DNA of 64,000 nt from Eutreptiella sp. 'Long Island Sound 2002'. Lineage: Eukaryota; Euglenozoa; Euglenophyceae; Eutreptiales; Eutreptiaceae. Positions 62,301 to 64,000 of this stretch are shown here, in pieces. Where the stretch lies: positions 189,876,951 to 189,940,950 of the forward strand of contig OZ038380.1 of NCBI GenBank assembly GCA_964036045.1, in the 5' to 3' direction. The stretch's first letter is position 1. The number at the start of each line of letters is the position of its first letter. A program made the position numbers and the translations under genes. The notes under the pieces were generated by a model. That model did no database searches, had not been told where the DNA came from, and saw nothing but the letters and a program-made list of their open reading frames with translations.

Positions 62301-63135
62301 TTGGTTCCTCCGCCGCAAACGCCCTTTCATTTGCCTTTGTTTTACAGGTGGGCAGGTAGGGTGAGTGGTGCAGCAGCATTTTTTTATGCCCTGCTAAACA
62401 GGGGCGCAGATCACACAAACAAGTAACTCCGCTCCGCCTGTGGCAGAGCAGGGAGTCCGACTTCATCGACATCTGTGCCTTGCACACGGGAGCACTCCTT
62501 CCCTCCAAGCCCTTGCAGGGGAAACGCGTTGTGGCGTCCCCTGTGAGGCCACAGTTGCTTAGTAGCGCTGTGTTCTCTTGTCATTTCACAGGTGGGTCGC
62601 TAGGACCCTCGAGAACTTCCTCTTCGCAACGCCAAGTAGAGTGTGCGTGTAGGAGTGGTAGTCCTGCGTGGGGGCTAGAGCCAGTTGCCCAGCGCTCGCC
62701 CACCAGGATGGTGCCACTGTAGGGTGTGTAGGACCTGTAAGGGGCGTGTCACTGTCCCACCCTTTTCCTGCAATTTTAGCTGGGTTGGTGGGCTGTGACA
62801 GTGGGTTAGGTTAGTGTTTTTGGCCACATAGCAAACAGGCGTTTTGCATGCCTTCATGGCTTTTGGCCACCCCTCCCTTTAGTAGACAGGTAGGTAGGGA
62901 AAACAATACCTGGATTAACACTCTGGGTATTCCCCCAAGGTTTTGCGCCAGCACAGAAATTGGGCGCATAGGGGAGGGGAGACCCGGGGCGTACCCCGTG
63001 GCATCAATAAGCCAACCCTCCAGGTTTAGCAAGGGCGCAGACTTGGGTATAATTAGGACACCACTTCTGCGGCTTGCTCTCAGGACCTTAGGACTAGCAC
63101 ACTCACACATACGCTTTGGCAGGTAAGGGTAAGGT

Positions 63136-64000
63136 TCAGTCCCTAGCTTTATTCTTGGAGGCAAGCGTCTCGGCGAGCCTCAACAACTCACCAAGGTTGT
63201 TCTGGGACAAGTAGTCAACCAGAACTGAGTTTAGGCGTCCCTCAGGTAGAACAAATGCAGAGAAGGGCTCCCAGGTGGCCTCTTCGACTCCAAACCCTTC
63301 CCAGAGGGTGAGGAAGCGCCAACCCTGGCGATAGCGGTGGCGTAGGACAGACTTCACCAGGTAGAAGCCCTCCTTAGCCATCTCCTCGGCGTTCATGTCG
63401 GGGAGTTCACCTTCAACTTCCATAGGGCTGGCAGCCCCTTGTAGGTCCAGAGCGGCGATTTCCTCGTCGTTCAGCTCCCACTCCTCCCCACAGAGGTCTT
63501 CAGGATCATGGTAGCGCTTCAGGTGTTGAGCGGCGCACACCAGGGTCCCCCCTAGACGGGGAGAACACCGCACGGTGATACGGTGTCCATCCACAGATAG
63601 GATCTTGTACGGCCCGAAGTATGGGTCATCGCTGGTAGAGCGTGGCCAGGCGGGTAGTCGACTGTGGTGCACCAGCACCCAGTCCCCTTCTTGGTAGGTG
63701 GCCGGTACACGGTGCTTGTTCTTCTTGTTCCACTGACGCTCCCTCACTCTCTGGAGCATAGCCTTGGCCTTGTCCACCTTCGCTTGTTGCTCTTGGACCC
63801 ATTCACCCACAGAAGAATGGGTGTCCTCTGGATAGGGGGCATGTAGGAACCACGCCGGGCGCCCCATGAATAGCTCATGTGGCGAGTAGCCAGTAGCTGA
63901 ACTCTCTTGGGAGTTCATCATCAAGGATATGACGGGGAGTAGTCTCACCCAGTCTCTGGTGCGTTCAGTTTTGCACCATATCCTGACGTTCTCCTTCAGG
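63136..64000 (-). CDS. pol: 3' part of chromovirus (Ty3/gypsy-type) pol: integrase C-terminus with chromodomain
   Basis: The minus-strand frame is open from the window edge to TGA at 63136-63138, so this is the C-terminal ~287 codons of a longer polyprotein. It begins in the end of the integrase core (DWVRLLPVISLMMN, then TGYSPHELFMGRP), which is typical of Ty3/gypsy. A basic linker with coiled-coil character follows (QQAKVDKAKAMLQRVRERQW), then a GPY/F-type module (EGDWVLV, YFGPYKILSVDGHRITVRC) and a chromodomain (FYLVKSVLRHRY, then LTLWEGFGVEEATWEPFSAF, about 63244-63369). Integrase joins element cDNA to the genome, and chromodomains of this class can direct insertion to marked chromatin. 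The frame has no break in this part. Reverse transcriptase, protease and gag would lie beyond 64000. Confidence 0.93.
   Translation of the reverse strand, partial: LKENVRIWCKTERTRDWVRLLPVISLMMNSQESSATGYSPHELFMGRPAWFLHAPYPEDTHSSVGEWVQEQQAKVDKAKAMLQRVRERQWNKKNKHRVPATYQEGDWVLVHHSRLPAWPRSTSDDPYFGPYKILSVDGHRITVRCSPRLGGTLVCAAQHLKRYHDPEDLCGEEWELNDEEIAALDLQGAASPMEVEGELPDMNAEEMAKEGFYLVKSVLRHRYRQGWRFLTLWEGFGVEEATWEPFSAFVLPEGRLNSVLVDYLSQNNLGELLRLAETLASKNKARD

Larger units (their letters stand above)
60591..63135. other. Region without a recognisable gene, left of the retroelement
   Basis: No coding region I can support. 61900-63130 probably includes the untranslated 3' part and perhaps the LTR of the minus-strand retroelement, but I found no second LTR with which to set limits. 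Degenerate 'acaggtRggtagg' words recur near 61987, 62345, 62589, 62886 and 63119. Several hairpins lie at 62156-62300. Confidence 0.5.

Overview
The window looks like nuclear DNA of a microbial eukaryote, most likely an alga or other protist; I cannot name the species. The grounds are TTAGGG-type telomeric repeats, GT-AG introns joining reading-frame blocks, a chromodomain Ty3/gypsy-type retroelement at the right edge, and a predominance of satellites and segmental duplications over genes. Nothing in it looks bacterial: no operons, no ribosome-binding sites, no CRISPR. True coding content is small.

Layout. 1-1296 is a subtelomere-like segment (called P here), followed by 2.7 units of a ~203-bp satellite (1297-1843). 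1844-6237 is mostly non-coding, with microsatellites, a short CCCTAA block and one exon-like stretch. 6238-11186 holds the only convincing host-type gene: a multi-exon plus-strand gene whose large last exon encodes a GNAT-like acetyltransferase fold followed by a SET domain. 11187-21192 is a mosaic of duplicated fragments. It includes a ~306-bp insertion flanked by 16-bp direct repeats, a nearly identical 1,142-bp truncated copy of the GNAT-SET exon sitting between 591-bp direct repeats, and a five-unit ~198-bp tandem repeat.

21193-32928 is a giant near-perfect inverted repeat (arms ~5.8 kb). Its 121-bp centre contains six TTAGGG units, and its right outer end runs straight into 21 more TTAGGG units (32929-33055). 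Both telomeric blocks point the same way. The arms are built of a 798-bp tandem duplication, ten ~173-bp repeats and a ~1.7-kb pyrimidine/purine-asymmetric minisatellite. After the long telomeric block, segment P appears again in direct orientation (33226-34524). It is followed by ~122 tandem copies of the ~203-bp satellite (34525-59273), organised in higher-order repeats, the largest being a ~6.92-kb (34-unit) tandem duplication.

59274-64000 is the far side: a broken end of the satellite, ~3.5 kb without a recognisable gene (a tRNA-Lys-like SINE-type head, several hairpins), and the 3' part of a minus-strand chromovirus pol gene.

The most coherent reading is a chromosome-end or rearranged subtelomeric region. 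A fold-back duplication and telomere additions appear to have been followed by joining to another satellite-bearing subtelomere. An assembly join cannot be excluded from sequence alone.
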